A stretch of DNA of 29,028 nt from Pavlovales sp. CCMP2436 (GCA_026770615.1 MU631668.1:20367-49394), one strand, 5' to 3'; shown: positions 1 through 8,964, counted from the stretch's first letter. Program-made: numbers and translations. The notes: a model not told the origin generated them from the sequence alone.

Positions 1-29
1 CCCCCCCCCCCCCCCCGCCCCCCCCTCAG

Positions 30-90
30 TGGATGGCAAACGCGTCTGAATTCGAATTACTTGCCGTCCACTACTCATCGCGGCACGAGG
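30..90 (+). CDS. Probable short internal or first exon, unknown protein
   Basis: A run of C ending in TCAG (1-29) looks like a poly-C 3' splice site. It is followed by an open frame starting TGG-ATG at 30-35 and ending GAGG just before GTAC at 91, a plausible donor. The encoded peptide ends in LLAVHYSSRHEG. An 11-bp imperfect inverted repeat (29-39 with 61-71) lies inside it. I do not recognise the protein, and the exon is inferred only from splice-like borders and base composition. It may belong to the same + strand gene as the exons at 1301-2059, but linking exons were not resolved. Confidence 0.3.
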
Positions 91-202
91 GTACTTTTAA
101 AATACCATTATTCTTATTCTTATTCTTATTCTTATTCTTATTCAAATATTAATATTAAAATATGATTAGTGTTCTTGCGCACTACTCATCGCGGCACGAG
201 GG
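69..202 (+). repeat. 23-bp direct repeat, partial exon duplication
   Basis: The 23 bases at 69-91 recur exactly at 180-202. Both copies encode HYSSRHEG in an open frame. The first lies in the exon-like segment; the second sits in AT-rich DNA, starts at an in-frame ATG (162), and has GGGCC where the first has the GGGTAC donor. The second is therefore probably a non-functional partial copy. Confidence 0.6.
107..143 (+). repeat. (TTATTC)n microsatellite
   Basis: About six tandem copies of the hexamer TTATTC lie in the AT-rich stretch between the two HYSSRHEG copies, consistent with intronic or intergenic DNA. Confidence 0.85.
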
Positions 203-1200
203 GCCAGTTGTTGTTATTATTATTTTTATAAGTAGTTCTAATAGTAGTATTAGTATTAGTACAATTCTAATATTATTCTTATTTCCCCTAACACAATGGT
301 GTTATGAGTATTATTATAGTACTGATAAGGATTCAAGCTGGCGTCTGACTGCCCTGAAAGTTGTTTATAGAATCTACATAATTCTGATTGTAAATCGGAT
401 CAACACGCATGAACGTCAACCATTCAATACAACTCATCATTAAACTTGCTGGTTACAATAACTGAAATTCCCCTAAGTTACACCCCCCCTCTCAACTCGT
501 TTAGCAGCCGACGCAGACGGTTTTGCCGACTGCGGTTTTGGCGACGGTTTCGCCGACGGTTACGGACAAGGCACTTTTTTTTTCCTTTTTTTTCTTCTAT
601 TTGTTCTCTCTCATTTTTTAGTTACGGACATGGTACCTTATTTATTCGTGATTCTTTTATTTCATTTTAATTCCTACTCTATTATATTTCTGTTTATTTT
701 TCTTACATTTAATCACGGTTCGCGTCTGGAGACTTGCTTGCGCCAGCACGCCCTCCCGAGGCGCGGCGGCCCCGCGGCCCCAGACAGAGTCGGCCGCCAG
801 GGCCATAGTGCATCATTTTATTGCTATATATTTATTTAACAGAACCTGTGCACGAGGCAAACAAATACTCTTACAACTAATCTAATCTTATCTAATGTAA
901 CTATATAATGATAATGATGCAATAATAAGAAGGACGCGGGTCTGAGAGCGAAGTTGACCCCGCCGACTCCGCAACGGCGGCCGCACTCGCGTCCAGAGCG
1001 CGCAGGTGTTTCCCCCTTTCGTATTCTTTAGCCCTATATTTACGCACCTGCTGCCCCGCCTGTAAAACATAAAAAAAAAACCTAAAAAAAACCTAAAAAT
1101 AAATAAAAAATTAAGAGCTCCCGGTGAAAGCCACCAACCCTCATCGCTTACAGTGAGAACGGTGCGCTGAATGGTGGATTATAACTAACATAAATACATT
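203..1200. other. AT-rich stretch with small GC-rich islands
   Basis: Mostly AT-rich DNA with four GC-rich patches at about 505-575, 718-808, 930-1000 and 1118-1150, which could be short exons. The 507-566 patch is internally repetitive and, in one frame, reads as an Asp-Gly-Phe-rich peptide (DGFADCGFGDGFADGYG). A diverged copy of its 3' end (GGTTACGGACAAGGCACTT) recurs at 620-638 after a pyrimidine-rich TTTTTTAG, a second partial exon-like duplication. No complete gene can be assembled here. Confidence 0.35.
320..352 (+). mobile_element. Micro-insertion element, copy 1 (decayed flanks)
   Basis: The core TGATAAGGATTCAAGCTGGC plus GTCTGACTG matches two other copies in the window. Possible residual target duplication: TTATAG at 314-319 and 365-370, which is weak. 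As in the other copies the core is preceded by TA. Confidence 0.5.
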
Positions 1201-1204
1201 AATA

Positions 1205-1315
1205 TAACAGCTACCGCAGCCTATCATAGCATAACTAACACAACTAACATAATAGTAACCGCAGCCGATCATAGCATAACTCACATAACTCACATAACAG
1301 CTACCGGAGCCGGCA
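1205..1315 (+). repeat. Three tandem 45-bp units carrying a 3' splice acceptor
   Basis: The block AACAG-CTACCGCAGCC followed by ATCATAGCATAAC occurs with a 45-bp period (acceptors ending at 1210, 1255 and 1300). Each contains CTAAC/CTCAC branch-like motifs and an AG. Using the first or second acceptor meets an in-frame TAG within about six codons; only the third (1299-1300) gives an open exon. Confidence 0.55.
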
Positions 1316-2059
1316 GCGAGAAGTGGAGTTGCTCGAGGCGGATGCGGATGTCATCGGCAAACAGGTGAGCCCCCCCCCCCCCCCCCACACACACACGCAC
1401 ACACACACACCCCCCAACCCCCACACCCCCTCACCCCCTGTGCAGAGAACGGCAAAAAAGAACCATGACTAGACCCCCCCCCCCACCCACCCACCCCCCC
1501 CCCTAAATTATAAATATATAAATATAAATAAAATGTGAAATATATTTCACATTTAGTTTATATAAATACATAAATATAAACTATATATAAATATAAACTA
1601 TATAAAAGGCGAGTTCCCTAAGTGACAGGAGACGCGCACTTTTCAACGAGCTCGGACGCGCGCAGATGGCCGCCGCTGCGGCAGATTTGAAAGTCGAGTC
1701 CTGCGTCGCGAGAAAGCGAGAAGCGGTGTTGGCCCGCCGGTTTAAGGAGGCGGCCGCAGCAGCTAAGGAAGAGCAGGTTTTTTTTCATGTTTTAAAGTTC
1801 TTTTCACGTTCCTGGTTGTTTTTGTTGTTGTTGATTAAATGATTGACGCCATGAAAAAATAATTTAAATGTATATTCTGCACGTATTCTGCACGCGCCCC
1901 TTCCTCGCGCAGATTTCACACGAGGCGACAAAGGGCCCGCGGGACGCGCTGGCGGCGGCTGTGCTGATGCACTGCGAAGCGGACAGGGCGGTGCGAGAGG
2001 TCGAGGCGCATCAGGCCGCCTTGCTCGAGCGAATCGCCGCAGCCGCGGTCATGCGCTAG
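1301..2059 (+). CDS. Three-exon 3' end of an unknown helical protein gene
   Basis: Exons are proposed at 1301-1364, 1666-1776 and 1913-2059, ending in TAG. Introns are 1365-1665 (GTGAGC with poly-C and CA tracts, ending CGCGCAG) and 1777-1912 (GTTTTT to CTCGCGCAG). Both introns are phase 0 and both follow a CAG codon, so the three pieces read through in one frame. The peptide is rich in Ala, Glu, Arg and Lys (VELLEADADVIGKQ, then AAADLKVESCVARKREAVLA, then DALAAAVLMHCEADRAVREV) and looks like continuous helix or coiled coil. I do not recognise the family. The 5' end is uncertain: the ATG at 1666 could instead be the start, with the 1301 exon separate. Exons are GC-rich and introns AT- or C-rich. 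Confidence 0.55.
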
Positions 2060-2503
2060 TCAGTATAACTGAATGTCCGCATCTTTTTCAAAGATAACTT
2101 TTAACCATCATTTTATCGATTACCAGCATTTAGTCATATACACATACTGTAGTTACATTATAAGCAGAATTCTGTCTAATATGACATAATATGAAGCTGA
2201 TTATAGTTTATGGCATAAATATATGTCAAATTTTATAATATATGATAGGGATTCAAGCTGGCGTCTGACTGTTCTCAATTTTGTAATACAGTTTGCTCCT
2301 AGTCGTGTACAAGTGATCTTGAACTGGATCGAAATTGATTTCTAGTTTAATAGCTAACTATAGTTCAAGTTAGTGAATTAGATGAAGTCACAAATATATA
2401 GATAATTAAATAAGGCTTTACGGAGCGTGTCTGAGCCACCTGCCACCGTCCCCGCGCGCATACCTCGGGCACTCGGCAGAGGCGCGCTACTATTGTAGCA
2501 CGA
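2060..2503. other. AT-rich intergenic region
   Basis: AT-rich spacer between two convergent genes. Apart from the micro-insertion at 2241-2276, I see no gene, RNA or clear terminator. Confidence 0.6.
2229..2288 (+). mobile_element. Micro-insertion element, copy 2, with 12-bp target duplication
   Basis: A 36-bp insert (2241-2276) beginning TATGATAGGGATTCAAGCTG is flanked by AATTTTATAATA (2229-2240) and AATTTTGTAATA (2277-2288), 11 of 12 identical. The inner core matches copies at 320 and 14191. It has no coding capacity and no terminal inverted repeats. Confidence 0.65.
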
Positions 2504-4051
2504 TCAATCGTAGAGGGTGGGGCCGGACGTGGGCGATCTGGCCGAGACCGTGCGCTCTGGCGTGGCTGCTAGCGCCACGCCAGTGCTGCTAGCAGCCAAC
2601 GGTATGCCGCCCAGCGTTTGTCCTTCGCCCACGGAGAGCTTGGCTGTGGCGGCCACGCCGACACGTGACGATGGCCGCGGCCAGGAGCCGGCGCGAAGCG
2701 TATCAGAATGCGCGCCGGGGCTGACACGGGGCGTGCTGCCGACCCCCCTGCTCATTGCGAGTGTGGGCGGCGGGATGCTTAGTCCATCGGGCAGACGGGC
2801 GCACGGCCGCTTGCTCGCAGCCGAGCCTCCGCCGACGCTCGGGCGCCGCTTCCGACCAGTGAGCGGGGCTCCGGCGGCGCTGCTGCTTTCCTCGGCAGCT
2901 CGCAGCGCCTTGCGTGGCGTGCCAAGTACTACCACTTTATCGCCCTTGCTGACGCTGGGCCGAGCGAATTCGAGCGGCGGCGGGGCTGCGGCGGTTGGGC
3001 AGTCGGGCGGCGCAGGGAGGCCGATGCTGACCGAGATTGCGCGGCCGATCGCGTTACCGATGGACCAGATGCGCCGCCCCGCCTCCGATATAGTCGAGCC
3101 AGGTGCCATCGCAGGTAGTCTCTGGTCAGCGTTGGCGCTGGAGGTGACCGTCGGAGCTGGCGGCGGCTGGAGGCTCGAGCAAACGGCGGTCCTGCTTGGG
3201 GAATGTGCCGGTCGCAGGCTGGGGCGCGATGCGGCGCCATCGGCGAAGCGAGCTGTTACCGCGGCCGAGTCCTCAGCCGAGCTTATTGCAGATGTTTCCT
3301 CTCCGGCCGCCAATGTGGCGCGCACACGCGCGGCGGCGGCAGCTTTAATCTCCGGCGGCACCCTCAATCTTGAGGGGGCTTGTCGTGCAAGCGTGCGCAG
3401 CCTCCCCTCCTCGATCTCCTCAGCCGCCGCCTTGCGCGCGCGCGTCGCCGCCTCGATGCGCTCGTGCGCAGCGAGCGCATCGTGCCGCTGGATCCCGGCC
3501 GATACATCCGCGACCGTCGATCGCCCTTTTGTCCCGCAGCGCGTGCAATCCCACGCCACGGGCGCGTCGGCGTCGTCGGGCCTGTGAACGCTGCCCGCAT
3601 TGGAGCATCGCGCGCAGACCACCTCGAGCGAGGCCTCCTGCTCAGCGCGCCAGGCGTGGATCGTGTTGGACTCAGCGGGTGCGCCGCTGCGCCTCCGCTG
3701 TAGCTTGTCCACAGCCGCTCGCACGGCCGTGAAGGCGCGCGCGGCGCAGGGCGCGCGGTTTTTGTCGGGGTGGAGCCGCAGTGCCAGCTTGCGGCAGGCT
3801 GCTTGAAGCTGTGCGGGCTGCGCAGCGAGAGGCACGCCGAGAAGCCGAGTAAGCGCGACAACGCCACCGTCTACCGCCGCAAAGGCCTCGCTCACCACCG
3901 CGCAGTCGCACGCGGCCGTAGCGATCGCGGCATCGTCGGGTGCGAGCAAACGCGCGCGCGCGAGCAGGGCCTGCGCTTGCTCTAGCTCGGGCGGCTCCGC
4001 TGCCAGCGCCTCCGTCGCTTCGGCCACTATTTGCTCGACAGCAGGCAGCAT
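2504..4051 (-). CDS. J-domain (DnaJ/Hsp40-like) protein with zinc-ribbon-like cysteines
   Basis: A 515-residue intact reading frame. Residues about 1-50 are helical and Ala/Glu-rich, like the N-terminal repeat of plant and algal J proteins. Residues about 65-118 form a J domain with the HPDKN signature at 94-98 (LALRLHPDKNRAP), the site that stimulates Hsp70 ATPase. A CX2C pair at 146-149 and another at 169-172 resemble a small zinc ribbon. The rest is low-complexity, rich in Ser, Pro and Ala, and probably disordered. By family knowledge it would act as an Hsp70 co-chaperone; the compartment is unknown because I see no signal peptide or membrane segment. The first Met is the start because the frame is open from there and the helical N-terminus follows at once. 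It is GC-rich, unlike its AT-rich flanks, and appears intronless. The long + strand frame opposite (2517-3587) is judged a shadow. Confidence 0.8.
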   Translation of the reverse strand: MLPAVEQIVAEATEALAAEPPELEQAQALLARARLLAPDDAAIATAACDCAVVSEAFAAVDGGVVALTRLLGVPLAAQPAQLQAACRKLALRLHPDKNRAPCAARAFTAVRAAVDKLQRRRSGAPAESNTIHAWRAEQEASLEVVCARCSNAGSVHRPDDADAPVAWDCTRCGTKGRSTVADVSAGIQRHDALAAHERIEAATRARKAAAEEIEEGRLRTLARQAPSRLRVPPEIKAAAAARVRATLAAGEETSAISSAEDSAAVTARFADGAASRPSLRPAHSPSRTAVCSSLQPPPAPTVTSSANADQRLPAMAPGSTISEAGRRIWSIGNAIGRAISVSIGLPAPPDCPTAAAPPPLEFARPSVSKGDKVVVLGTPRKALRAAEESSSAAGAPLTGRKRRPSVGGGSAASKRPCARLPDGLSIPPPTLAMSRGVGSTPRVSPGAHSDTLRAGSWPRPSSRVGVAATAKLSVGEGQTLGGIPLAASSTGVALAATPERTVSARSPTSGPTLYD

Positions 4052-4276
4052 GTGTGGAGGAGTGCCAAGCCCCTAGAGTCGTGTTCCGCGGGCCGCCGCC
4101 CAGCGTCCCCAAGGAGTCGACCAAGACCAAGCCCCGACCAGGTGCCCCGACTTCGGTTTGAATTCGATTGCGCACTGCAAAAGGGGATACTGTATACAGT
4201 ACATACGGCCGTCGTCGAGAGAAAAGTGCGTTTGAAAAACTTGAATCCTGGAAACCCGACTCTGAAGGGTCCAGCC
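4052..4276 (-). promoter_or_regulatory. Upstream region of the J-domain gene with a 12-bp palindrome
   Basis: About 225 bases between the J-domain start and a truncated LINE. It contains the perfect palindrome ACTGTATACAGT (4189-4200). No TATA box at a convincing distance was identified. A role as promoter is inference from position only. Confidence 0.25.
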
Positions 4277-4755
4277 GCTACGGATCGACATTGCAATAGC
4301 CACTCACAAGCAAGTGGGAATAGACGTGACCACAACCATGTTTATTCATATGGCAGGCCCAGACCCCAACCTACCTCACCCAGCCCATCCACTACCAAAT
4401 CAACATTTAAGCGTCAAATGGGCGCCACTAGCAGCACCAAGACCAGGAGCACGCAGGCTCCGGCAACATTCACTAGTTACACTGATGAACACACCAAGAC
4501 AAACAGACCTTGGACCCACGCCCATTCGCGTGATACACAGCAACATCGGCTCACCCTCACTCCTACAGAGGAACCAAACTTCTTGTCCCAGGCCAACAAC
4601 CGCAACCACCTTAGATGAGGAGAGAGTTTATTAAGATATGTGGAGGATTATTGAGTCACCCCGCCGCCTGGGACTAGACCAGGGGTTGGAGATTACCGCC
4701 CCCGGCGGTTAGGCGAGCTGTGCATTAGCGCACGTCATTTTAATTTTATACCAAT
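4277..4755 (+). mobile_element. 5'-truncated copy of LINE A (OTU C-terminus and 3' UTR)
   Basis: This segment aligns without large gaps to the last part of LINE A (about 17110-17585). It encodes the C-terminal part of the OTU domain (RIDIAIATHKQ ... RVIHSNIGS) in one frame. A small indel just before the catalytic His region shifts the frame, so the HY motif and the terminal QQPQPP are now in another frame. The three 3' UTR hairpins of LINE A are present at 4661-4732. 5' truncation is the usual outcome of incomplete target-primed reverse transcription. No convincing target duplication was found. Confidence 0.75.
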
Positions 4756-4771
4756 ACTGTAATTGAATCCC

Positions 4772-4845
4772 AAAAAATGTCAAATGACAATATCTCAAAA
4801 AATGTCAACTGTCAATATTTTAAAAAATGTCAACTGACACCCAGT
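4772..4845 (+). repeat. Three 25-bp tandem units with TGTCA-nn-TGACA inverted repeats
   Basis: AAAAAATGTCAAATGACA and close variants repeat three times with a 25-bp period. The near-palindromic cores are at 4778-4789, 4803-4814 and 4828-4839. Non-coding and AT-rich; function unknown. Confidence 0.7.
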
Positions 4846-5447
4846 ACAAACAATAGTTACAACAACCTACTGGCTTAATCACGTTTAAAGGCTTAATCGT
4901 TTTTTTGTTTTAAAAAAAAATTCGCCCAAGGTCAATCCGCGACCCGCATTCACGCTCGCCGCCTCTCACCCGCCTTCTTCATCTTCGTCATCGCCCCGTC
5001 ATAGAGCTCACTCGAGCGCGTGTTGTGCTCGCCTTTCTCGCCGACGTGCTCAAGCCCACCGCCCTTCATCTTGGTCCAGCACGCGGCTCGAGCTTGTCAT
5101 TCGTCGTGCTCGCCGCCTTTCAACTTCGTCAGGCACGCGGCTCAAGCTTGTTCTTCGTCGAGCTCGCCCGTCGGTGCTCAAGCTCGCCTCGCCTACTTTC
5201 ACGAGCGGCTCGTCCACGCGCGGCTCGTCCTCAAGTGGCTCATCTTCAAGCGGCTCAAGCTTGTCTGACACGTCGCATGCTGCTTCAGCTTGTGCTCGCC
5301 TTCCCGTCGTCCACGCGCCTGCAGATGACTACCCGCATCGAGCGCGTGGCTATCATGCGAGCACGTGCGGTGTCGAATGCCAGTTGCGCAAGTCAACCCG
5401 CAACCCGCCGATCCCGGTCGTCTTGCCCATGCCCCCCAACCGTGCGC
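4846..5447. other. Unassigned; low-complexity GC-rich segment from about 4990
   Basis: 4846-4990 is AT-rich, then becomes GC-rich. About 5020-5270 contains imperfect short repeats (GGCTCAAGCTTGT, GGCTCGTCC) that read as Ser/Gly-rich on + (SSSSGSSSSGSS) or as Glu/Asp/Pro-rich on minus (EPLEDEPLEDEPRVDEP). Both strands are open, so the strand cannot be decided. I recognise no protein. Confidence 0.4.
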
Positions 5448-5834
5448 GAGCCTCCCGTCAGCATCAAGACCCTCGCTCACACCGACCTCGTGGGACGCGA
5501 GGGCGCACACTCGCGGAGGGCAGACGGAGTGAATGCACATCCTCCCCTTGACTTGCAAGTCGCAGCCAACCGCCAACCGAGCTCCCACCTCTCCTTCAGC
5601 CCCCATCCCTGCTCCGATACCAACATTGGGGAAAAGTGAGATTGAGCCTCCCGTCAGCATCAAGACCCTTGCTCACACCGACCTCGTGGGACGCGGTGGC
5701 GCACACCCACGGAGGGCAGACGGGATGCATGCACATCCTCCCCTTAACCCGCAGGTCGCAGCCAATCACCAACCGAGCCCCCACCTCTCAGCCCCCATCC
5801 CTGCTCCGGTACTAATATTGGGAAAAGTGAGATA
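5448..5834. repeat. Two-unit tandem duplication, period 196 bp
   Basis: The unit starting GAGCCTCCCGTCAGCATCAA at 5448 recurs at 5644 and ends near 5834 with a small net deletion. Identity by eye is high. It carries a short open frame, interrupted and of unknown product, so it may be non-coding. Confidence 0.8.
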
Positions 5835-6020
5835 TCATCGGCACCGATTTTGGGATCCTTTTCCGCGTTCACAGGCGGGCGCAGCCCCTCACTCTTCTCG
5901 TCATGCAGCCCCTCAATCCGTGCGATGGACAGAACGGCCGTCTGGTCATTGGCTTACCGACCTATCAATAACCGAAAAGCCCCCTAAGGTTTACAAGCCC
6001 GTGTACGACCCGGACCCGTT
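5835..6020. other. No recognised feature
   Basis: Spacer between the tandem duplication and the inverted LINE copy. One + frame runs to a stop at 6025-6027 (peptide ending YKPVYDPDPFI) but continues into the LINE end, so it is not trusted. Confidence 0.4.
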
Positions 6021-6790
6021 TATCTAGAAATACGTCCGTCCCCTGACAGGTCTCCATCGGACCCAAGTGTTGAGAAAACACTCGGATCAAGGGACCTTTG
6101 CAGAGCACACGGATACCGTCCCCACCGCTAATGCTGATCAGGCACACGACAGTCGACGGCTCTCCTCTGACTGACGCACTGACCGGCTGCTGCTGCCTCT
6201 CGCTCGTCTCAAAATGCGGCTCGCCTGCGCACGTGCCGCACCTGTAGCACAAAATAAACAGACAAATAACCCCCGGTAGCCTGTATTCCACTGTGTGATT
6301 CTTGTCCACGAGGGGCAAGAATCACATGGTGGGGGCTCATTGTGGTCCCGGTCTACCCCACCCCCTCAGGGGGGTGGGCCTCGGGCTCAATATGTTGGGG
6401 TGTCTTTTCGAGGCATTGTTCCTCTCTCATGCGCTTTTGGCGCGCCTTTGCTGGCTGCTGGTCTGTGGCCCTGCTTTTGGCCGCGTAGATGGGCGCGCAG
6501 AACACGGTGGTGTAGGGCTCTGACGGCGGTCGTTCCACTATTGTCAGTGGGTGGCTGCGTCGTGCGAGTCCACTTTCGTTCCGCTGCCGATTGTTGTGTC
6601 TGGTCCAGCACCATAGGTGGTGTGTATGTTTGCTTGGCTTACAGTGGGCGTTTGGCTGAGCGCGAGATGCGCGGGTGAGACGCTGGCATGTGCACGTCTA
6701 CTGTGGTGTGTGCGGCCGCAGCTCGTGGCGTCGGTAGAGCGGTTGGGTGTGGCCTCTGTGGGGTGGCCGGCTTTCGCCTAGGCCTGCGAT
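6021..6790 (-). mobile_element. 5'-truncated LINE B-family copy, inverted
   Basis: The reverse complement matches the 3' end of LINE B (27100-27887), including the terminal GGACGTATTTCTAGATA and the GC-rich hairpin (here CCCACCCCCT-CA-GGGGGGTGGG at about 6359-6380). On the minus strand it encodes the proline-rich C-terminal tail (about 6660-6780, SRSAKRPL; then QTQQSAAERKWTRTT). Where LINE B has a TAG stop after the QQS segment this copy has TGG, showing that the ancestral frame continued. Confidence 0.75.
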
Positions 6791-7740
6791 TGTAAGTAAG
6801 TGTTGAAAAACACTCAGATTCAGGGATCCACCCCGAGCACACGGATACCGTCCCTACCGCTGATCAGTTCAGCCACACGACGATCGACGACTGACGACTC
6901 TCGACTGGCGTGCTGACCGAATTCCACTGCTCTCCCTCGCGTCGTCTGAACATGCAGCACCGTCTGCGAGCGCAGCCCACCTTCGCGCATCCCAAACATT
7001 ACTTCCTCACTAGCCTGGCTCGCATATGTTGAGATTTTTTTTCCCGGGGGGCGAAACCGACAAATATGCGCGGCTTATTTGCTGGCCCTTTCTATCCCAC
7101 TCCTAGACGGGGGTGGGCCTCGGGCGCAGGACTTTGGGTCGCGGGGTGTGGCGGGCTTGCTGGCTCATGTTTGGTTTTAGGTTTTTTGTCGCCCGAGTGG
7201 TGTGACAGCATGGGTGACTGGCCGGTTACAAGGGTCTATTTGGTTGCTGAGCGAAGTGTGCGTGAGTGGTGCATGAATATGACGGATTTATCATGGATCA
7301 GTGCGTGCATGCATGACGGGCCTGCTGCGGATTCGTGGTTTATGGCGGGACTGGCTGGTCCTGTTTTGGGTTCGGTGGGACTGGCTGCTCATGGTAACAA
7401 TGAAGTTTTGGTTCGAGACGGTCACTGGTTGCGTTTTTCCACGTTTGATGTGCGTAAGCGTTGCTGGCCTCGGCTGGGCCTGAGGGTGGGCTTAGGCTGC
7501 ATGGAGGGTATAGTCAGGTTTATACCTGTTAATGAATCTTCATTATTCGTAGGTTGGTTACGCATCAGGCATCTTTGTTTGGCAGGGGTGGTCAGTGCAC
7601 TGGTGCCCATTGGGGGTATGGGCTCCATGTGCCGGAGCCCGGAATACTTTTTATTGTATAGAATGAATAAAGTCTGCCATGCGGCCAAAGACTGGCGTCG
7701 TGGGAGCTGTGCTTAGTCGCCTCCGGCGTGGCCCTCTAAT
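6791..7740 (-). mobile_element. Diverged LINE B-family 3' fragment, inverted
   Basis: 6797-6960 is a diverged repeat of 6068-6230 (AGTGTTGA..AACACTC then GAGCACACGGATACCGTCCC). The family hairpin follows at 7094-7115 (CCCACTCC...GGGGGTGGGCCTCGGG). Beyond it the minus strand encodes Ser/Thr/Gln/Arg-rich peptide like LINE tails, but with many differences. The open + strand frame 7066-7716 is probably a shadow of this remnant. The outer boundary near 7740 is uncertain. Confidence 0.5.
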
Positions 7741-8234
7741 GTCCGTTTTCACACACCCCTGATCACCATGACCGGAGCCAGAGCCGTCGGGCAAATGCCC
7801 GTTCAAATCATTTAAGCTGCCTAGATTTTATACGACCTTGATTTCACTCGTTACTATGTTCTCCCAAAATCAAGAAATTTTGGATAGGGGTGTATCTAGA
7901 AAGTTTCAAACTTCGTCACCTGACCTTCATATGTAGCGAGGAAGAGATTTTTTTTTTACGGACGAATGTGAGGATTCGCTTGCGTCCTCAGCAACACGAG
8001 ACACTTATTTACACACCTGTCGGCAAAAAAAGCACCGCCACGACCTCCATCGCTCTCTCTGCTAGGAGTTGGCCCCGCGCCAGGGGCCCGTCAAAATAAA
8101 AATAGTGACGACAACCCTGACCAACAACTCTACTTCACCGGAAGAGTTGAGAGTGTTATGGCCTCATTTGCACAATGAATCCCAAGAATCGACAATCGAA
8201 GCATACGCCGTGGCAACCAAGGATACGATACAAT
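7741..8234. other. No recognised feature
   Basis: Mixed-composition DNA with only short frames on either strand. I see no domain, RNA gene or repeat. Confidence 0.45.
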
Positions 8235-8236
8235 TA

Positions 8237-8403
8237 CAGGGGATCGCGGGCAATAAGAACGGCGCTTTTTGAGGCTGAGGCTGAGTTTCTTAGCAAATTA
8301 CATACAAAAAATGCTTAAATTTGCTTAAATCACATACAAACAATGCAATAAAAAGAGGCTCAGTTTCTTAACACGACGGTTTCTTATTACCCGCGATCCC
8401 CTG
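8237..8403. mobile_element. MITE copy 1, TA target duplication
   Basis: A 167-bp element with terminal inverted repeats starting CAGGGGATCGCGGG (23 bp, one mismatch), flanked by TA at 8235-8236 and 8404-8405. It has no coding capacity. TA duplication suggests mobilisation by a Tc1/mariner-superfamily transposase, which is inference; none is encoded in the window. Confidence 0.8.
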
Positions 8404-8405
8404 TA

Positions 8406-8480
8406 CAAAGGATCACGGGCAAAAAGAATGGTAGTTTTTGTGTTGAGGCTCAGTTTCTTAGCAATTAACATGCAAGCAAA
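8406..8480. mobile_element. MITE copy 2, partial and diverged
   Basis: Starts CAAAGGATCACGGGCAAAAA directly after the TA of copy 1 and follows its left half (GAGGCTCAGTTTCTTAGCAA) before similarity fades. The right end is missing. Confidence 0.6.
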
Positions 8481-8780
8481 GGTTAAACTTTATTACTTAA
8501 ATTTCGATTGAAGGGCACACAAAACGAGGCTAAAGTTCTTCATAACGTTACGGCTTCGAATTGAGATGTGGAATTCATTTGGGTGGACTTGAGTCTTCAT
8601 CATTCGGAGTTGGCTGCGCTGCTGGAGCCAGGTGTCGGTGCACAGCAAACTCCCCTTCAGCAAGGGGGGTTAAATTTTACTCGTGTTTATTTCTATGCTA
8701 TTTTATTCGTGGAATCTAGAAGATATCCTGAGACGTAGAATTTGACTGGGAACAACTTCGTTTTTGCAATTTGACACCTA
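8481..8780. other. No gene; short inverted match to 9175-9205
   Basis: No coding sequence seen. The bases at about 8619-8647 (GCTGCTGGAGCCAGGTGTC...) are inversely repeated near 9178-9205, hinting that this stretch and the one beyond MITE copy 3 once formed one fold-back element. Confidence 0.35.
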
Positions 8781-8945
8781 CAGGGGATCTCGGGCAATAA
8801 GAAACCGTCGTGTTAAGAAACTGGGACTTTTTTTTGCATTTTTTGCATGTAATTTAAGCAAATTTAAGCATTGTTTGTATGTAATTTGCTAAGAAACTCA
8901 GCCTCAGCCTCAAAAAGCGCCGTTCTTATTGCCCGCGATCCCCTG
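8781..8945. mobile_element. MITE copy 3, opposite orientation, TA target duplication
   Basis: A 165-bp element, the near reverse complement of copy 1, with ends CAGGGGATCTCGGG and its inverted partner, flanked by TA at 8779-8780 and 8946-8947. Confidence 0.8.
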
Positions 8946-8964
8946 TAATTTAAAAGGAATAGAC

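Noticed and set aside
1..29. Poly-C run as a sequencing artefact
   Set aside because: Similar C-rich tracts occur in intron-like positions at 1371-1503 and 28579-28605, so it is probably a genuine polypyrimidine tract, though its length may be imprecise.
69..91. CGGCACGAGG resembles a cDNA-library adaptor, suggesting vector contamination
   Set aside because: The match is only about ten bases, the flanking adaptor AATT is absent, and the surrounding 23 bases repeat in frame, so chance is more likely.
320..2276. Micro-insertion core as a spliced-leader sequence
   Set aside because: It does not match the dinoflagellate leader I know, no donor GT follows it consistently, and two copies have target duplications on both sides.
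2517..3587. 356-codon + strand gene opposite the J-domain gene
   Set aside because: Ala/Ser/Pro-rich GC shadow; the minus strand has the HPDKN and CX2C motifs and is longer.
7066..7716. 216-codon + strand gene
   Set aside because: It begins inside a LINE-family hairpin and overlaps an inverted LINE remnant; the sequence looks like reversed low-complexity tail.
8237..8945. CRISPR-like repeats
   Set aside because: The repeats are inverted MITE copies with TA duplications and no regular spacers.
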